Shown: positions 35,480-44,134 of the stretch, piece after piece | Layout: each line of letters opens with the position of its first letter | Position numbering within the stretch: position 1 is the first letter of the stretch | Assembly: GCF_010548305.1 (NCBI RefSeq) | Contig: NZ_JAAGLV010000017.1 | Location: 62,001 to 126,000 of the forward strand | From: Streptomyces sp. SID13031 | GTDB taxonomy: Bacteria > Actinomycetota > Actinomycetes > Propionibacteriales > Kribbellaceae | Direction of reading: 5' to 3' | DNA: 64,000 nucleotides | Notes under the pieces: generated by a model | Told to the model about the DNA's origin: nothing | Database searches by the model: none | The model's input: only the letters and a program-made list of their open reading frames with translations | Program-made: the position numbers and the translations under genes

Positions 35480-36112
35480 CTATCGGCGAGGTGGAGGACC
35501 ACACAGGGGATGGTCGCTCCACCTCGCCGCGGCACCCATCCACAGCCCAGTCGACCAACCCGGCGTCGACTGGGCTCGCGGCGTAGTACCGGTTCGGCTC
35601 AGCGGCTCGGGAGTACCGCGGTTTTTGTCGTGGGCGTAGCCGACCATCCAGTGGGGCTCGAGCCGGCAGTAGGCGATCTCGTCGGCCCAGGTCGACGGGG
35701 AACTCCCGTAGTGGGCGACCAGGTGCGCCTCGATCTCGGCGAAGTCCGGGTGGTCGGTGGTGAGGAACTCCACCCGCCCGTGGCTGAAGACGCCGATCCG
35801 CTCGCCGTCGACGTACGAGATGCTCGCCGCCGGTCGGGCCCTGAGCTGGCGCACCTTGGCCGCCTGGCCCGAGGTCGTGAACACCCAGCGCGCATGCAGG
35901 AAGTGCCCGTCGACGGCGCTGATCCGTGGCTCGCCCTTCGCCGTCACGGTCGCCAGATTGAGCGTGCACATCCCCTGCAGCACCTGGACCAGCTCGGTCG
36001 CGGTCAGCCGTCGCTCGGCGGTCACGATGCTTTGCAGATGCTCCGTGGATCGCTCGTAGGCGGCCTCGAGCAGCCGCTGCAGTTCCTCGACTTCCTCGTT
36101 CGTCTCCTTCAT
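35480..36112 (-). CDS. pyridoxamine 5'-phosphate oxidase-like FMN/F420-binding protein, C-terminus frameshifted
   Basis: The protein (210 residues as read) has a split-barrel PPOX-like domain: LVQVLQGMCTLNLATVTAKG, AVDGHFLHARWVFTTSG, RARPAASISYVDGER and HGRVEFLTTDHPDF. The N-terminal 30 residues form a charged helix. The normal end would be WMVGYAHDKTAVLPSR with a stop at 35599-35601. As sequenced, a run of five T at 35622-35626 shifts the frame after Asp-Lys and adds about 40 atypical residues ending at 35480, inside a hairpin. A one-base insertion (biological or sequencing) is the simplest reading. The start ATG 36112 has no strong ribosome binding site. Confidence 0.72.
   Translation of the reverse strand: MKETNEEVEELQRLLEAAYERSTEHLQSIVTAERRLTATELVQVLQGMCTLNLATVTAKGEPRISAVDGHFLHARWVFTTSGQAAKVRQLRARPAASISYVDGERIGVFSHGRVEFLTTDHPDFAEIEAHLVAHYGSSPSTWADEIAYCRLEPHWMVGYAHDKNRGTPEPLSRTGTTPRAQSTPGWSTGLWMGAAARWSDHPLCGPPPRR
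35484..35529. terminator. long hairpin at the end of the PPOX-like gene
   Basis: Perfect 12-base arms CGGCGAGGTGGA / TCCACCTCGCCG with a 22-base loop. It lies between convergent genes and overlaps the shifted C-terminal tail of the PPOX-like frame, supporting the earlier stop as the native one. Confidence 0.55.
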
Positions 36113-36164
36113 TGACCGAGTCTGACACCAGGCGCCGACGAAAACTGTCCGGTAACCTCGCTGC

Positions 36165-37007
36165 ATGTCAGCCCGCGTGCACGTCGTCACCGACTCCACC
36201 GCGGGTCTGTCGGCGCACGAGGTGTTCCGGCTCCCGCTGACCGTCGTACCGCTGCAGGTGGTGATCGGCGGGACGTCGTACGACGACGGCGCGACCAGCT
36301 CGGACGCGGTCGCCGAGGCGCTCAAGACGTTCACCCCGGTGTCGACCAGCCGGCCGGCGCCGCAGTCGTTCACGGACACGTACGCCGAGTGCGCCGCCGC
36401 CGGGGCCGAGTCGATCGTGTCGATCCACTTGTCGGGGGACATGTCGGGCACGTTCGAGGCGGCCATGATCGGGGCGAAGGAGTCGCCGATCCCGGTGCGC
36501 GTGGTCGACTCGCGGTCGCTCGGGATGGGGCTGGGCTTCCCGGTCCTCGCCGCTGCGGTTGCCGCTGCCGATGGCGCCGACCAGGCGGGCGTGGAGGCGG
36601 CGGCTCGCGCGCGGATGGCGGCGGTCTCGTCCTACTTCTATGTCGACACACTGGAGTACCTACGACGCGGCGGCCGGATCGGCGCGGCCCAAGCACTCCT
36701 CGGTACTGCGCTCGCCGTCAAGCCACTGCTCACCATCAGCGGCGGGCGGATCGTGCCGCTGGAGAAGGTCCGTACGTCGAGCCGCGCGATCGCCCGACTG
36801 GCCGACATCGCCGTCCAACGCGCAGGCGAAGGCCCGGTCCAGGTCGCCGTCCACCACCTGGCCAACCTCGACAAGGCCCACACCCTGGCAGATGGCCTCG
36901 CCGAACGCCTCCCCCAAGCAGAAGAGATCGTCCTCCGCGAGGTCGGCGCCGTAATCGGCGCCCACGTCGGCCCAGGCATGCTCGCCGTGGTCATCGCCCC
37001 CCGCTGA
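36165..37007 (+). CDS. DegV-family fatty-acid-binding protein
   Basis: The 280-residue protein has the DegV signatures VHVVTDSTAGLS at the start, TSRPAPQSFTDTYAE, SIHLSGDMSGTFEAA, VVDSRSLGMGLGF and the YLRRGGRIGAAQALLG motif. DegV (FakB-like) proteins bind a fatty acid and present it to a kinase that makes acyl-phosphate. A DegV gene before comEA/comEC is the usual actinobacterial order. The ATG at 36165 is 52 bases from the divergent PPOX-like gene. Confidence 0.92.
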   Translation: MSARVHVVTDSTAGLSAHEVFRLPLTVVPLQVVIGGTSYDDGATSSDAVAEALKTFTPVSTSRPAPQSFTDTYAECAAAGAESIVSIHLSGDMSGTFEAAMIGAKESPIPVRVVDSRSLGMGLGFPVLAAAVAAADGADQAGVEAAARARMAAVSSYFYVDTLEYLRRGGRIGAAQALLGTALAVKPLLTISGGRIVPLEKVRTSSRAIARLADIAVQRAGEGPVQVAVHHLANLDKAHTLADGLAERLPQAEEIVLREVGAVIGAHVGPGMLAVVIAPR

Positions 37008-37104
37008 CCTCCTTTGCTCCCCGCCTTGGGCTGGCTTGGGCGAGCTCGGCGCGGTATCCGCGAATGCGGACGGGGGGCGTCCGCGAATTGCCCTACGTTG
37101 AGCC

Positions 37105-38346
37105 ATGGCCAAGAGCGAATTCGAGCAAGTCGATGGTGTCGAGGACTGGCGGGTTCTCGACGCTAGTACTAGCGCGTGGTTCGCCGCGCCGTCATTGACC
37201 ACTGGCGCCGCGCTGGTCGGACGCATCGCTGAGTTGACGGGCGACAGTGGCCTACCCGACGTGGATCTGCGCGTCGGCGGGGTGCGCGTGCGAATCGGCG
37301 TACCGGACTCTCCGTCCCCGGCCGATGTCGCGCTTGCTCGCGCGATCTCGGCTGCGGCTCGGGAGCTGGGCCTGACCGCGGATCCGGCCGCGCTGCAGAC
37401 CTTGCGGCTTGTGATCGATGCCGCTGACGGAGCTTCGGTGAGGTCGTTCTGGCAGGCAGCGCTCGCCTACGAGCCGACCGCTGACAACGGCCTCGCGGAT
37501 CCGTTGCGACGGGACCCGGCGATCTCGTTCCGTGAGCTGGCTGAGCCACGGCCGTTGCGCAACCGGATCCATGTCGACGTGAGCCGGGTGCGCGAAGCGG
37601 TGGAGGTTGTCAAGGCTGCCGTCGGCGGGGACGGGTACGGCCCGTGGCAGTTCACGCGCGCCGACCCGGAAGGGAACGAGCTCGATCTCGTACCGGGCCC
37701 TGAGCTCTCGGATGGGCCGGAGGCCGCCGACTGGTGGGCGATGTTCGGCGCGATGGTGTTCTATCCGACCGCATCGGCCGAGCAGGCGAGCCGACTCGCC
37801 GCGGCGGTTGCCGGCCTGGCTGACGACGCGGCCCGGCCGCTGCTGATCGACCTCCGGCCGGACGGCGTCACGATCGACAGCGGCAAAGACGAGTGGGAGA
37901 ACGATCCTGCGAGCTTCGCGGAACTGGCAGTCCGGATCCAGACCGCTGCGCACGATCTGGGACTCTCTGCGGACCCAGCGCGCCTGCGCTTCGTGCAGTT
38001 CGGCCTGGATGCGGTCGACATCACCGCAGTACGGGCCTTCTGGACGACTGTGCTCGGCTACCAGCACGACCCACGGACCGGCCTGACCGACATCTGCGAC
38101 CCGCGCCGGCTCAACCCGGTCCTCTTCTTCCAGCCGATGGACGCCGCGGACGAAGAGCGCCGCCGCCAACGCAACCGCCTCCACTTCGAGCTCGCCGTCC
38201 CAGCTGAGCAGCTCCAATCCCGCCTCGATGCTGCTGTCGCTGCCGGCGGGAGACTGCTGGCCGCGGAGACTCCGGCGCACCGCACCATCACCGATCCTGA
38301 GGGCAACGAGCTGACCATCGTCACCCCTATCCCGACCTCGATCTGA
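37105..38346 (+). CDS. duplicated PCD-like/glyoxalase-like (VOC) protein
   Basis: The 413-residue protein consists of two similar halves (about 1-200 and 205-413). Each has a region resembling pterin-4a-carbinolamine dehydratase (LARAISAAARELGLTADPA and LAVRIQTAAHDLGLSADPA), then a VOC/glyoxalase-like domain beginning with VIDAADGASVRSFWQAALAY or GLDAVDITAVRAFWTTVLGY and ending in DPEGNELDLV or DPEGNELTIV. VOC folds bind metals in a paired beta-alpha-beta-beta-beta unit and include dioxygenases and resistance proteins. The catalytic activity here is not assignable. It is a stand-alone insertion in the degV-comEA interval, followed by a hairpin terminator. Confidence 0.8.
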   Translation: MAKSEFEQVDGVEDWRVLDASTSAWFAAPSLTTGAALVGRIAELTGDSGLPDVDLRVGGVRVRIGVPDSPSPADVALARAISAAARELGLTADPAALQTLRLVIDAADGASVRSFWQAALAYEPTADNGLADPLRRDPAISFRELAEPRPLRNRIHVDVSRVREAVEVVKAAVGGDGYGPWQFTRADPEGNELDLVPGPELSDGPEAADWWAMFGAMVFYPTASAEQASRLAAAVAGLADDAARPLLIDLRPDGVTIDSGKDEWENDPASFAELAVRIQTAAHDLGLSADPARLRFVQFGLDAVDITAVRAFWTTVLGYQHDPRTGLTDICDPRRLNPVLFFQPMDAADEERRRQRNRLHFELAVPAEQLQSRLDAAVAAGGRLLAAETPAHRTITDPEGNELTIVTPIPTSI

Positions 38347-38385
38347 CCGGCCTACACGAAAATACGTCGTTCCTCGTGGTGTCTT

Positions 38386-38409
38386 TTTCCCCTTGTGGAT
38401 AAGGGGAAA
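38386..38409 (+). terminator. hairpin terminator after the VOC gene
   Basis: Nine-base arms TTTCCCCTT and AAGGGGAAA enclose GTGGAT. It lies 40 bases after the stop codon and before the promoter of the HNH gene. Confidence 0.6.
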
Positions 38410-38453
38410 CGAGCCACTCGCGATTTCGCATCAACACCGATGGTGACGTATAG

Positions 38454-38469
38454 TCGAACACATGTTCCC
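38454..38469 (+). promoter_or_regulatory. LexA (SOS) box overlapping the start codon
   Basis: TCGAACACATGTTCCC matches the mycobacterial-type SOS box TCGAAC-N4-GTTCGA at ten of twelve defined positions, including the perfect GAAC-N4-GTTC core. The ATG of the DUF222 gene lies inside it. TATAGT at 38449-38454 is a possible -10, so LexA would block transcription start. Confidence 0.65.
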
Positions 38470-40141
38470 ATTGGACTTGGAAGGCTACGACGCCCGCGCG
38501 ACACTCGACGCGGCGGCAGAGATGCGTGCCTTGCAGTCACAGGCGGAAGTGGCCGAGATACGCCTCGGTCTGCATTTCGTGGACCTGCATCCTGACCCGG
38601 CGACGCTCTCCGAGGCGGCGGTCCGAGGTGGGGAACGAGGCGTTGTATACGGCGGTGCAGGGTGCCCCGTGGTCGGGGAGTTCGCCGCCGCGGAGTTCGG
38701 CGCTGTCACCGGTCGGTCGGCGGGAGCCGCGGCGCGTTTCCTCGGAGAGGCGCTGGCACTGAGGCATCGACTCCCGCTGGTCTACGCGCAGATGCTCTCG
38801 GGACACGCGGCGGCCTGGAAAGCCCGCAAGATCGCGGCCGCCTGCATGGAGTTGTCGCAGGAGGCCGCGGCGATCGTCGACCGGAGAGTCGCCGGCATCA
38901 TCGATTCGGTACCACCACTGCGTCTGGCGAACATCGTCCGCGCAGCGATGTGGGAGGCCGATCCGGAGATCGCTCAGGCAAAGGCTGAGGAGAGGGCCCG
39001 GAAACGAGGAGTCTGGGCCGGGCGAACCGACGAGCACGGCACCACGATGTTGTTCGTGCGCGCCAGCACGGGCGATGTGATCCGGTTCAACGCCAATGTC
39101 ACCCAGATCGCCAACGCTCTCGCCGCCCTCGGCGACACCGATTCCCTGGATCAGCGCCGCGCGAAGGCGATCGGCGTCATCGCCGACCCCGCGCTGGCCG
39201 ACAAGCTCCTCCAGGTCGCCCAGCATCTGACCGCTTCTCCTGAGTTCGCCGGCCAGTTCGAGCCCGGCGCAACGGCTGGGGATGCCGATGAGCAGGCGGC
39301 TGATCAGGCCGCAGAGGAGCGGGTATGGGGTGCGCCGACAGCAACGCGCAGAGACGAGTCGGTTCCGGCGCCTGCGGCTGAATCGGCTGGCCAGGCGGAC
39401 GACATCGAGTTCGACCACGAGTCTGATGGCGACGACTTCACAGACGACTCGCCGTACCCCAGCTCTCCTGCCTTCGAGGGCTACCTTCTCGATCCGCCCC
39501 AGCCGCTCGACTCATCCAGGTCCTCTGACCGGTCTTCTGACCGGGTGGACGAGGCGCAGGAGCCGGATCGCGGAATGGACTGGACCGCTCGCCGGGAGCT
39601 GGGCAAGAAGATCTCCGCCATCCGGCAGTCCGCCTACACCACGCGGAGACCAAGACAGACGGTCATCTATGCCCACATCACCGACGAGGTCCTCCTCGCC
39701 GGGCAGGGAGTCGCGCGCGTCGAAGGGTACGGTCCCGTCTACGTGAAGCGGCTGCAGGAGTTCCTCGGCCACGACCAGGTGGTCATCCAGCCGGTGATCG
39801 ATCTGAGGGTCGGCGTCAGTGTCGATGCCTACGAGATCCCGCGCCGGATCCGTGAACAGGTCAAGCTCACCTACCCGGTCGAGCAGTTCCCTTACGGCAC
39901 CGCTATGACCACCGACAGCATCGACCTCGACCACATCGAAGCATTCGATCCGAACGGACCACCGAAGCAAACGAGCACCGAGAATCTCTCACCCCTGCGG
40001 CGATTCAGCCACCGGGTCAAGACCCACGGCGACTGGAAGGTCCAGCGCGTCGACGACCACACCCAGGAATGGACAACTCGCCATGGATTCAAGTTCCGCG
40101 TCGACCACCTGGGCACTCACCGCGTCGAGGACGACGGTTGA
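38462..40141 (+). CDS. DUF222 / 13E12-repeat-type HNH nuclease-like protein
   Basis: The 559-residue protein has an N-terminal DUF222 helical domain (AAAEMRALQSQAEVAEIRLG, LRHRLPLVYAQMLSGHAAAW) and a C-terminal HNH-like segment with DLDHIEAFDPNGPP, the Asn-Leu of ENLSPLRRFSHRVKTHG and the final His. The usual zinc-knuckle cysteines of HNH are absent. This matches the REP13E12 family of mycobacteria, whose genes are recalled to carry SOS boxes at the start of the frame, as here. The family role is unknown, possibly a damage-induced or mobile endonuclease. It sits as an insertion before comEA. Confidence 0.82.
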   Translation: MFPLDLEGYDARATLDAAAEMRALQSQAEVAEIRLGLHFVDLHPDPATLSEAAVRGGERGVVYGGAGCPVVGEFAAAEFGAVTGRSAGAAARFLGEALALRHRLPLVYAQMLSGHAAAWKARKIAAACMELSQEAAAIVDRRVAGIIDSVPPLRLANIVRAAMWEADPEIAQAKAEERARKRGVWAGRTDEHGTTMLFVRASTGDVIRFNANVTQIANALAALGDTDSLDQRRAKAIGVIADPALADKLLQVAQHLTASPEFAGQFEPGATAGDADEQAADQAAEERVWGAPTATRRDESVPAPAAESAGQADDIEFDHESDGDDFTDDSPYPSSPAFEGYLLDPPQPLDSSRSSDRSSDRVDEAQEPDRGMDWTARRELGKKISAIRQSAYTTRRPRQTVIYAHITDEVLLAGQGVARVEGYGPVYVKRLQEFLGHDQVVIQPVIDLRVGVSVDAYEIPRRIREQVKLTYPVEQFPYGTAMTTDSIDLDHIEAFDPNGPPKQTSTENLSPLRRFSHRVKTHGDWKVQRVDDHTQEWTTRHGFKFRVDHLGTHRVEDDG

Positions 40142-40206
40142 GGCGGTTGTCCCCAGGCTGAGAAGTTCTTCCGGCGAGCGCCGGGAAGGCTCGTACTTTC
40201 CCTGGT

Positions 40207-41070
40207 GTGAAGCTCTCCCGCCGACCCCCACCTCCGGACCCGGAAGCCCGCCGACAAGCCCTCTCCCGGCTCCACGCCGCCACTCACCCGAAAGACCCCG
40301 AGGAGGCACGAGACCCCGACGAAGTCAGAGGCGGGTGGACACCAACGGCAGCTCTGCCCGACCGCTTGAAGGGACCGCTATGGACATTGTCTCCGCGCCA
40401 TGTGGTCGTACTTGCCCTGGTTCTTCTCGTCGGCCTGGCGTGGGCGACCTACGCGCTCTTCCGTGCGAACCCCGAGACCATCCCCAACCCACCCAGCAGC
40501 CTGAGCACCGGCTCACCAGTGGCCACTCCCGGTCTGGGAGCGACAACTTCAGCCCAGAGCAACGGCGGCTCACCAGGTTCGCCTGGCTTGCCGGGCTCGG
40601 CGGGCTCACCCGGCGTGGCCGGGATTCCGGCGACGGTCGTGGTGCACGTTGCGGGCAAAGTCCGTCGTCCTGGGCTGGTTCATGCGCCGACGGGCTCGCG
40701 GGTCGCCGACGTACTGGCCGCAGCGGGTGGAGCGCTGCCAGGGGTCGACCTGACGACGCTCAACCTCGCGCGCCAAGTCACCGACGGCGAGCAGATCGTC
40801 GTCGGAGTCCCCACGCTCGCGCCTGCAGGCACACCCACCGCAGGACAGCCACCCGGTACTCCGAGGGCACCTGCCGCTACGCCAGTCGACCTGAACACGG
40901 CGACCCTCGCCCAGCTCGACGGCCTGCCCGGCGTCGGACCGGTCCTGGCCCAACGCATCCTCGATTGGCGCAACGAGCACGGCCGCTTCACCAGCACCGA
41001 CGAACTCCAGGAAGTCCCCGGAGTAGGCCCCAAGAAATTCGAATCACTGAAGCCCCATGTCCGAGTCTGA
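40207..41070 (+). CDS. comEA: ComEA-family helix-hairpin-helix DNA-binding protein
   Basis: The 287-residue protein has a cytoplasmic N-terminus, one membrane helix (about 63-84), a Gly/Pro/Ser-rich linker, a SLBB-like domain (VVVHVAGKVRRPGLVHAPTG) and a C-terminal HhH DNA-binding domain with VDLNTATLAQLDGLPGVGPV and ELQEVPGVGPKKFESL. It captures incoming DNA outside the membrane during natural transformation. The GTG start at 40207 is not preceded by a clear ribosome binding site. It overlaps comEC by 14 bases, so the two are coupled. Confidence 0.92.
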   Translation: MKLSRRPPPPDPEARRQALSRLHAATHPKDPEEARDPDEVRGGWTPTAALPDRLKGPLWTLSPRHVVVLALVLLVGLAWATYALFRANPETIPNPPSSLSTGSPVATPGLGATTSAQSNGGSPGSPGLPGSAGSPGVAGIPATVVVHVAGKVRRPGLVHAPTGSRVADVLAAAGGALPGVDLTTLNLARQVTDGEQIVVGVPTLAPAGTPTAGQPPGTPRAPAATPVDLNTATLAQLDGLPGVGPVLAQRILDWRNEHGRFTSTDELQEVPGVGPKKFESLKPHVRV

Positions 41071-44000
41071 CTCCGACGAGCAGGAACGAAGCCGCACGCC
41101 CAATCCGGAGCCTGATCACCAGCAGCGAAGCGATACATCCAGGCCTGAGCCTGCTGGGCAGCAGCGAAGCCGTACGTCTGGGGCTGAGCCTGGCGGGCAG
41201 GAGCGAGATTATGCGTCCGGGGCCGAGGCTGATGGACAGGAATACAGGGCCGACCTGCGCCTACTCGTCCCAGCGGCCGCAGGCTGGCTGACCGCCGCGC
41301 TGCTCGTCGGAGCAAGCACATCGACTGCCGTGTGGGTAGCGGCCCTGACGGCCTCCGCAATGGGCGCCGCGCTCCTGACGGCCCGCCTCCGCGGATGGTC
41401 ACGGCTCGCCGGAGGGCAACCAACCGTAGTGTCCCGGCGGGCCGGCATCGGAGGCAGACATCAGCCGGACGTGCGGCGGCTGCCCGGTTTGGCGCAGCGG
41501 CCCGAGCGCGCACGGGAACCTCGCCTGCCCGGCATGCCCGGCATGCCCGGCCTGCCCGGCGAGTCCAGGCAGTCCGGACGGTCCGGTGACTCCAGGTGGG
41601 CTGGGCAATCCGGTGAGTCCAGGCAGTCCGGCGAATCCAGGCATTCCCGTGATTCCGGTGAGTCCAGGCATTCCCGCGAGTCCAGCGATTCCAGGGAGTC
41701 TGGGCAGCCCGGTGAGTCCGGTGAGTCCGGGTGGGCTGGGCAGTCCGGACGGGAGCGGTGGGCTTGGGAGCCGGAGCCGGAGCCGGAGCCGGGGGAGCCC
41801 GGGCGGGAGCGGGGGACTGGGGAGCCTGGGCGGGAGCGGGGGACTGGGGAGCCTGGGCGGGAGCGGGGGACTGGGGAGCCTGGATGGGGGTGGTGGTCGG
41901 GGACTGGCCGGGGGCGGTCGGCAGGGGCCGGACGGTGGTTGGTGGGGCGGGTGATGACGACTGCGCTGGGGGTTGGGGTTGTCGTGGTGGGGATGGCGGT
42001 GGCTGCAGGGTTGCAGGTGGAGAGGTTGCAGGCGGGGCCGGTGATGGAGTTGGCGCAGTCGGGTGCAGCGGTGAAGGTGCGGCTGAAGGTCATGGGGGAC
42101 CCGGTGGTCCGCAGTAGCCCGGGCAGTCGGCGTCCGCCGTACTTGGTGATTCGGGCAACTGTCGAGGAGGTGAGTGGTAGGGGAGCGGCAGCACGAGTTC
42201 ATACGCCGGTGTTGGTGATCGGATCCCTGCACTGGAAGGAGGTGAGGTTTGGTCAGCACGTGGAAGCGACCGGGCGGCTCCAGCCGGTCGATAAGGGCAG
42301 CGACGTGGCTGCGATGCTGTCGTCGCGGGTGGCGCCTCAGGTGCTCGATGAACCCGCCTGGTGGTTGCGGGCGGCTGAGCGAGTCCGCGCTGGGCTGAGG
42401 CAAGCAGTGGCTGGTGAGCCAGAGGCGGTACGCGGGCTGGTACCGGCGCTCGTCATGGGCGACGAGTCCGGGTTGCCATCCGAGCTCGCCGAGGATTTCC
42501 AGACGACTGGGCTCACGCATCTGTCGGCAGTCTCCGGTACCAACCTCACGCTCCTGTTGGCGTTTGTGCTCCCTCTAGCCCGGCTCATCGGCGTACGGGC
42601 TCGCGGGCTGACCGTCGTCGGGCTCGTCATGGTCGTCGTGTTCGTGGTGCTCGCCCGGCCACAGCCAAGTGTTCTCAGAGCAGCCGTGATGGGCCTGGTC
42701 GCGCTGGCTGCGATGACGGGTGGCGGCGGAACGCGGCGGGCGGCGCGGAGCTTGTCGGTCGCGGTGATCGCCTTGCTGCTGGTCGATACCTCGCTCGCCA
42801 GGTCCGCCGGATTCGCGCTGTCCGTACTGGCGACCGCTGGCATCGTCCTCTTGGGACCGAGCTGGCGCGATGCGCTCGCCCGGTGGATGCCGGTACGCCT
42901 CGCAGAGGCTGTTGCCTGCCCACTCGCCGCACAACTCGCCTGTACTCCGGTGGTCGCGTGGCTCTCCGGTCAGGTCTCGCTAGTGGCCGTCGCAGCCAAT
43001 CTCCTAGCGGGACCCGCCGTGGGGCCGGCGACGATCCTTGGCTTCGGGGCGGCCGGGATCGCCTTGCTGAGCGCAGATCTGGCCCGCCTCCTCGGCTGGT
43101 CGGCGGGTTGGCCGGCGCGGTGGATCATCCTCATCGCGGAGAAGGGGGCCGATCTGCCCGGTGCCTCCAGCGCCTGGCCCGCCACGGTGATCGGCGTCGC
43201 CGTGCTGACCCTGCTCTGCGTCGCGCTCATGGTCGGCCTGCACCGAATACTCGCGCGCCCGATCGCGATGCTGCTTGCCCTGGCCCTGCTGGCAGTCGTC
43301 ATTCTGCGGCCAGTCCGCTCGCCGGGCTGGCCGCCCGGAGACTGGCTCATGGTCGCCTGCGACGTTGGCCAGGGGGACGGGTTGGTTCTGCACGCAGGTC
43401 GGAGTACTGCGGTAGTCGTAGACACAGGCCCCGACCCGGCGGCCATCAACCGCTGCCTCAGCGAGCTTGATGTGAAGTACGTACCCGTCGTCGTGCTCAC
43501 CCACTTCCACGCTGACCACGCGGGCGGCCTGGCAGGAGTACTGCAGGGGAGAACAGTCGGCGAGATCGAGGTGACGCCGTACTTCTCGCCGCCCGCGGAG
43601 TACAAGCGCGTCCAAGCACTCGCCGCCGAGCACCGGATCCCCATCAGAACTGTTACCTACCGAGAGAAACGCACGGTCGGCCCAGTTAGCTGGACCTCGT
43701 TGTGGCCGGCGAGTGTGCCCGCGCTCACCGGCAAGTCCACAGCAACCTCCACCGACGAAGGCTCACCCGAGAACAACGCGAGTATCGCGATGATGACCGA
43801 GGTCGCCGGCCTCCGCCTGCTCCTGACCGGCGACCTGGAGCCCGAGTCCCAACGAGCAGTTCTCGCCAGCGGCGCCGACCTGCGAGCCGATGTACTGAAG
43901 GTCCCGCACCACGGCTCCGGCCAGCAGGACCCTGCCTTCATCGCGGCGACGAAGGCCAGGCTCGCGATCATCTCCGCCGGCCTCAACAACGACTACGGCC

Positions 44001-44134
44001 ACCCGGCGCCGCGAACCCTGGACCTCCTCAACCACCAGGGCATGAAGATCGCCCGTACCGACACCTCTGGCTCGATCGCCCTGCAAAACCCCGACAGCTA
44101 CCTCTCCATCACCACCCGACGAACCAGCCCTTGA
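41057..44134 (+). CDS. comEC: ComEC/Rec2 DNA-uptake channel protein with repeat-rich insertion
   Basis: The 1025-residue protein has hydrophobic helices at about 75-115, a competence domain with many helices and a C-terminal metallo-beta-lactamase-like domain with HFHADHAGG (His816, His818, Asp820, His821). It forms the channel for one DNA strand and its MBL domain may degrade the other. Between the first helices and the third there is an unusual insertion (about 150-295) of Ser/Arg/Glu and Pro/Gly repeats, including three perfect or near-perfect 27-base copies encoding EPGRERGTG. The N-terminus before the first helix is also low-complexity (Glu/Arg/Pro/Ser). The start ATG overlaps the end of comEA. 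Confidence 0.9.
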   Translation: MSESDSDEQERSRTPNPEPDHQQRSDTSRPEPAGQQRSRTSGAEPGGQERDYASGAEADGQEYRADLRLLVPAAAGWLTAALLVGASTSTAVWVAALTASAMGAALLTARLRGWSRLAGGQPTVVSRRAGIGGRHQPDVRRLPGLAQRPERAREPRLPGMPGMPGLPGESRQSGRSGDSRWAGQSGESRQSGESRHSRDSGESRHSRESSDSRESGQPGESGESGWAGQSGRERWAWEPEPEPEPGEPGRERGTGEPGRERGTGEPGRERGTGEPGWGWWSGTGRGRSAGAGRWLVGRVMTTALGVGVVVVGMAVAAGLQVERLQAGPVMELAQSGAAVKVRLKVMGDPVVRSSPGSRRPPYLVIRATVEEVSGRGAAARVHTPVLVIGSLHWKEVRFGQHVEATGRLQPVDKGSDVAAMLSSRVAPQVLDEPAWWLRAAERVRAGLRQAVAGEPEAVRGLVPALVMGDESGLPSELAEDFQTTGLTHLSAVSGTNLTLLLAFVLPLARLIGVRARGLTVVGLVMVVVFVVLARPQPSVLRAAVMGLVALAAMTGGGGTRRAARSLSVAVIALLLVDTSLARSAGFALSVLATAGIVLLGPSWRDALARWMPVRLAEAVACPLAAQLACTPVVAWLSGQVSLVAVAANLLAGPAVGPATILGFGAAGIALLSADLARLLGWSAGWPARWIILIAEKGADLPGASSAWPATVIGVAVLTLLCVALMVGLHRILARPIAMLLALALLAVVILRPVRSPGWPPGDWLMVACDVGQGDGLVLHAGRSTAVVVDTGPDPAAINRCLSELDVKYVPVVVLTHFHADHAGGLAGVLQGRTVGEIEVTPYFSPPAEYKRVQALAAEHRIPIRTVTYREKRTVGPVSWTSLWPASVPALTGKSTATSTDEGSPENNASIAMMTEVAGLRLLLTGDLEPESQRAVLASGADLRADVLKVPHHGSGQQDPAFIAATKARLAIISAGLNNDYGHPAPRTLDLLNHQGMKIARTDTSGSIALQNPDSYLSITTRRTSP
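41565..41760 (+). repeat. degenerate Ser-rich coding repeats in comEC
   Basis: Short imperfect repeats around GAGTCCAGGCAGTCC and GAGTCCAGGCATTCC encode variants of GESRQS and GESRHSRES. They precede the 27-base tandem repeats. Confidence 0.6.
41794..41874 (+). repeat. 27-bp tandem repeat, three copies, in comEC
   Basis: Copies at 41794-41820, 41821-41847 and 41848-41874 differ at one base. The unit begins GGAGCCTGGGCGGGAGCGGG and encodes EPGRERGTG. A partial fourth copy starts at 41875. The repeats lie in the cytoplasmic loop region between predicted helices. Confidence 0.9.

Noticed and set aside
41794..41874. Tandem repeats considered as a CRISPR array
   Set aside because: Copies are contiguous without spacers and keep a coding frame (EPGRERGTG).
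41399..42520. Collagen-like GLPG repeats on the minus strand within comEC
   Set aside because: They are the reverse reading of the Ser/Gly/Pro repeats of ComEC; no start signal, and the plus-strand frame is continuous with conserved domains.
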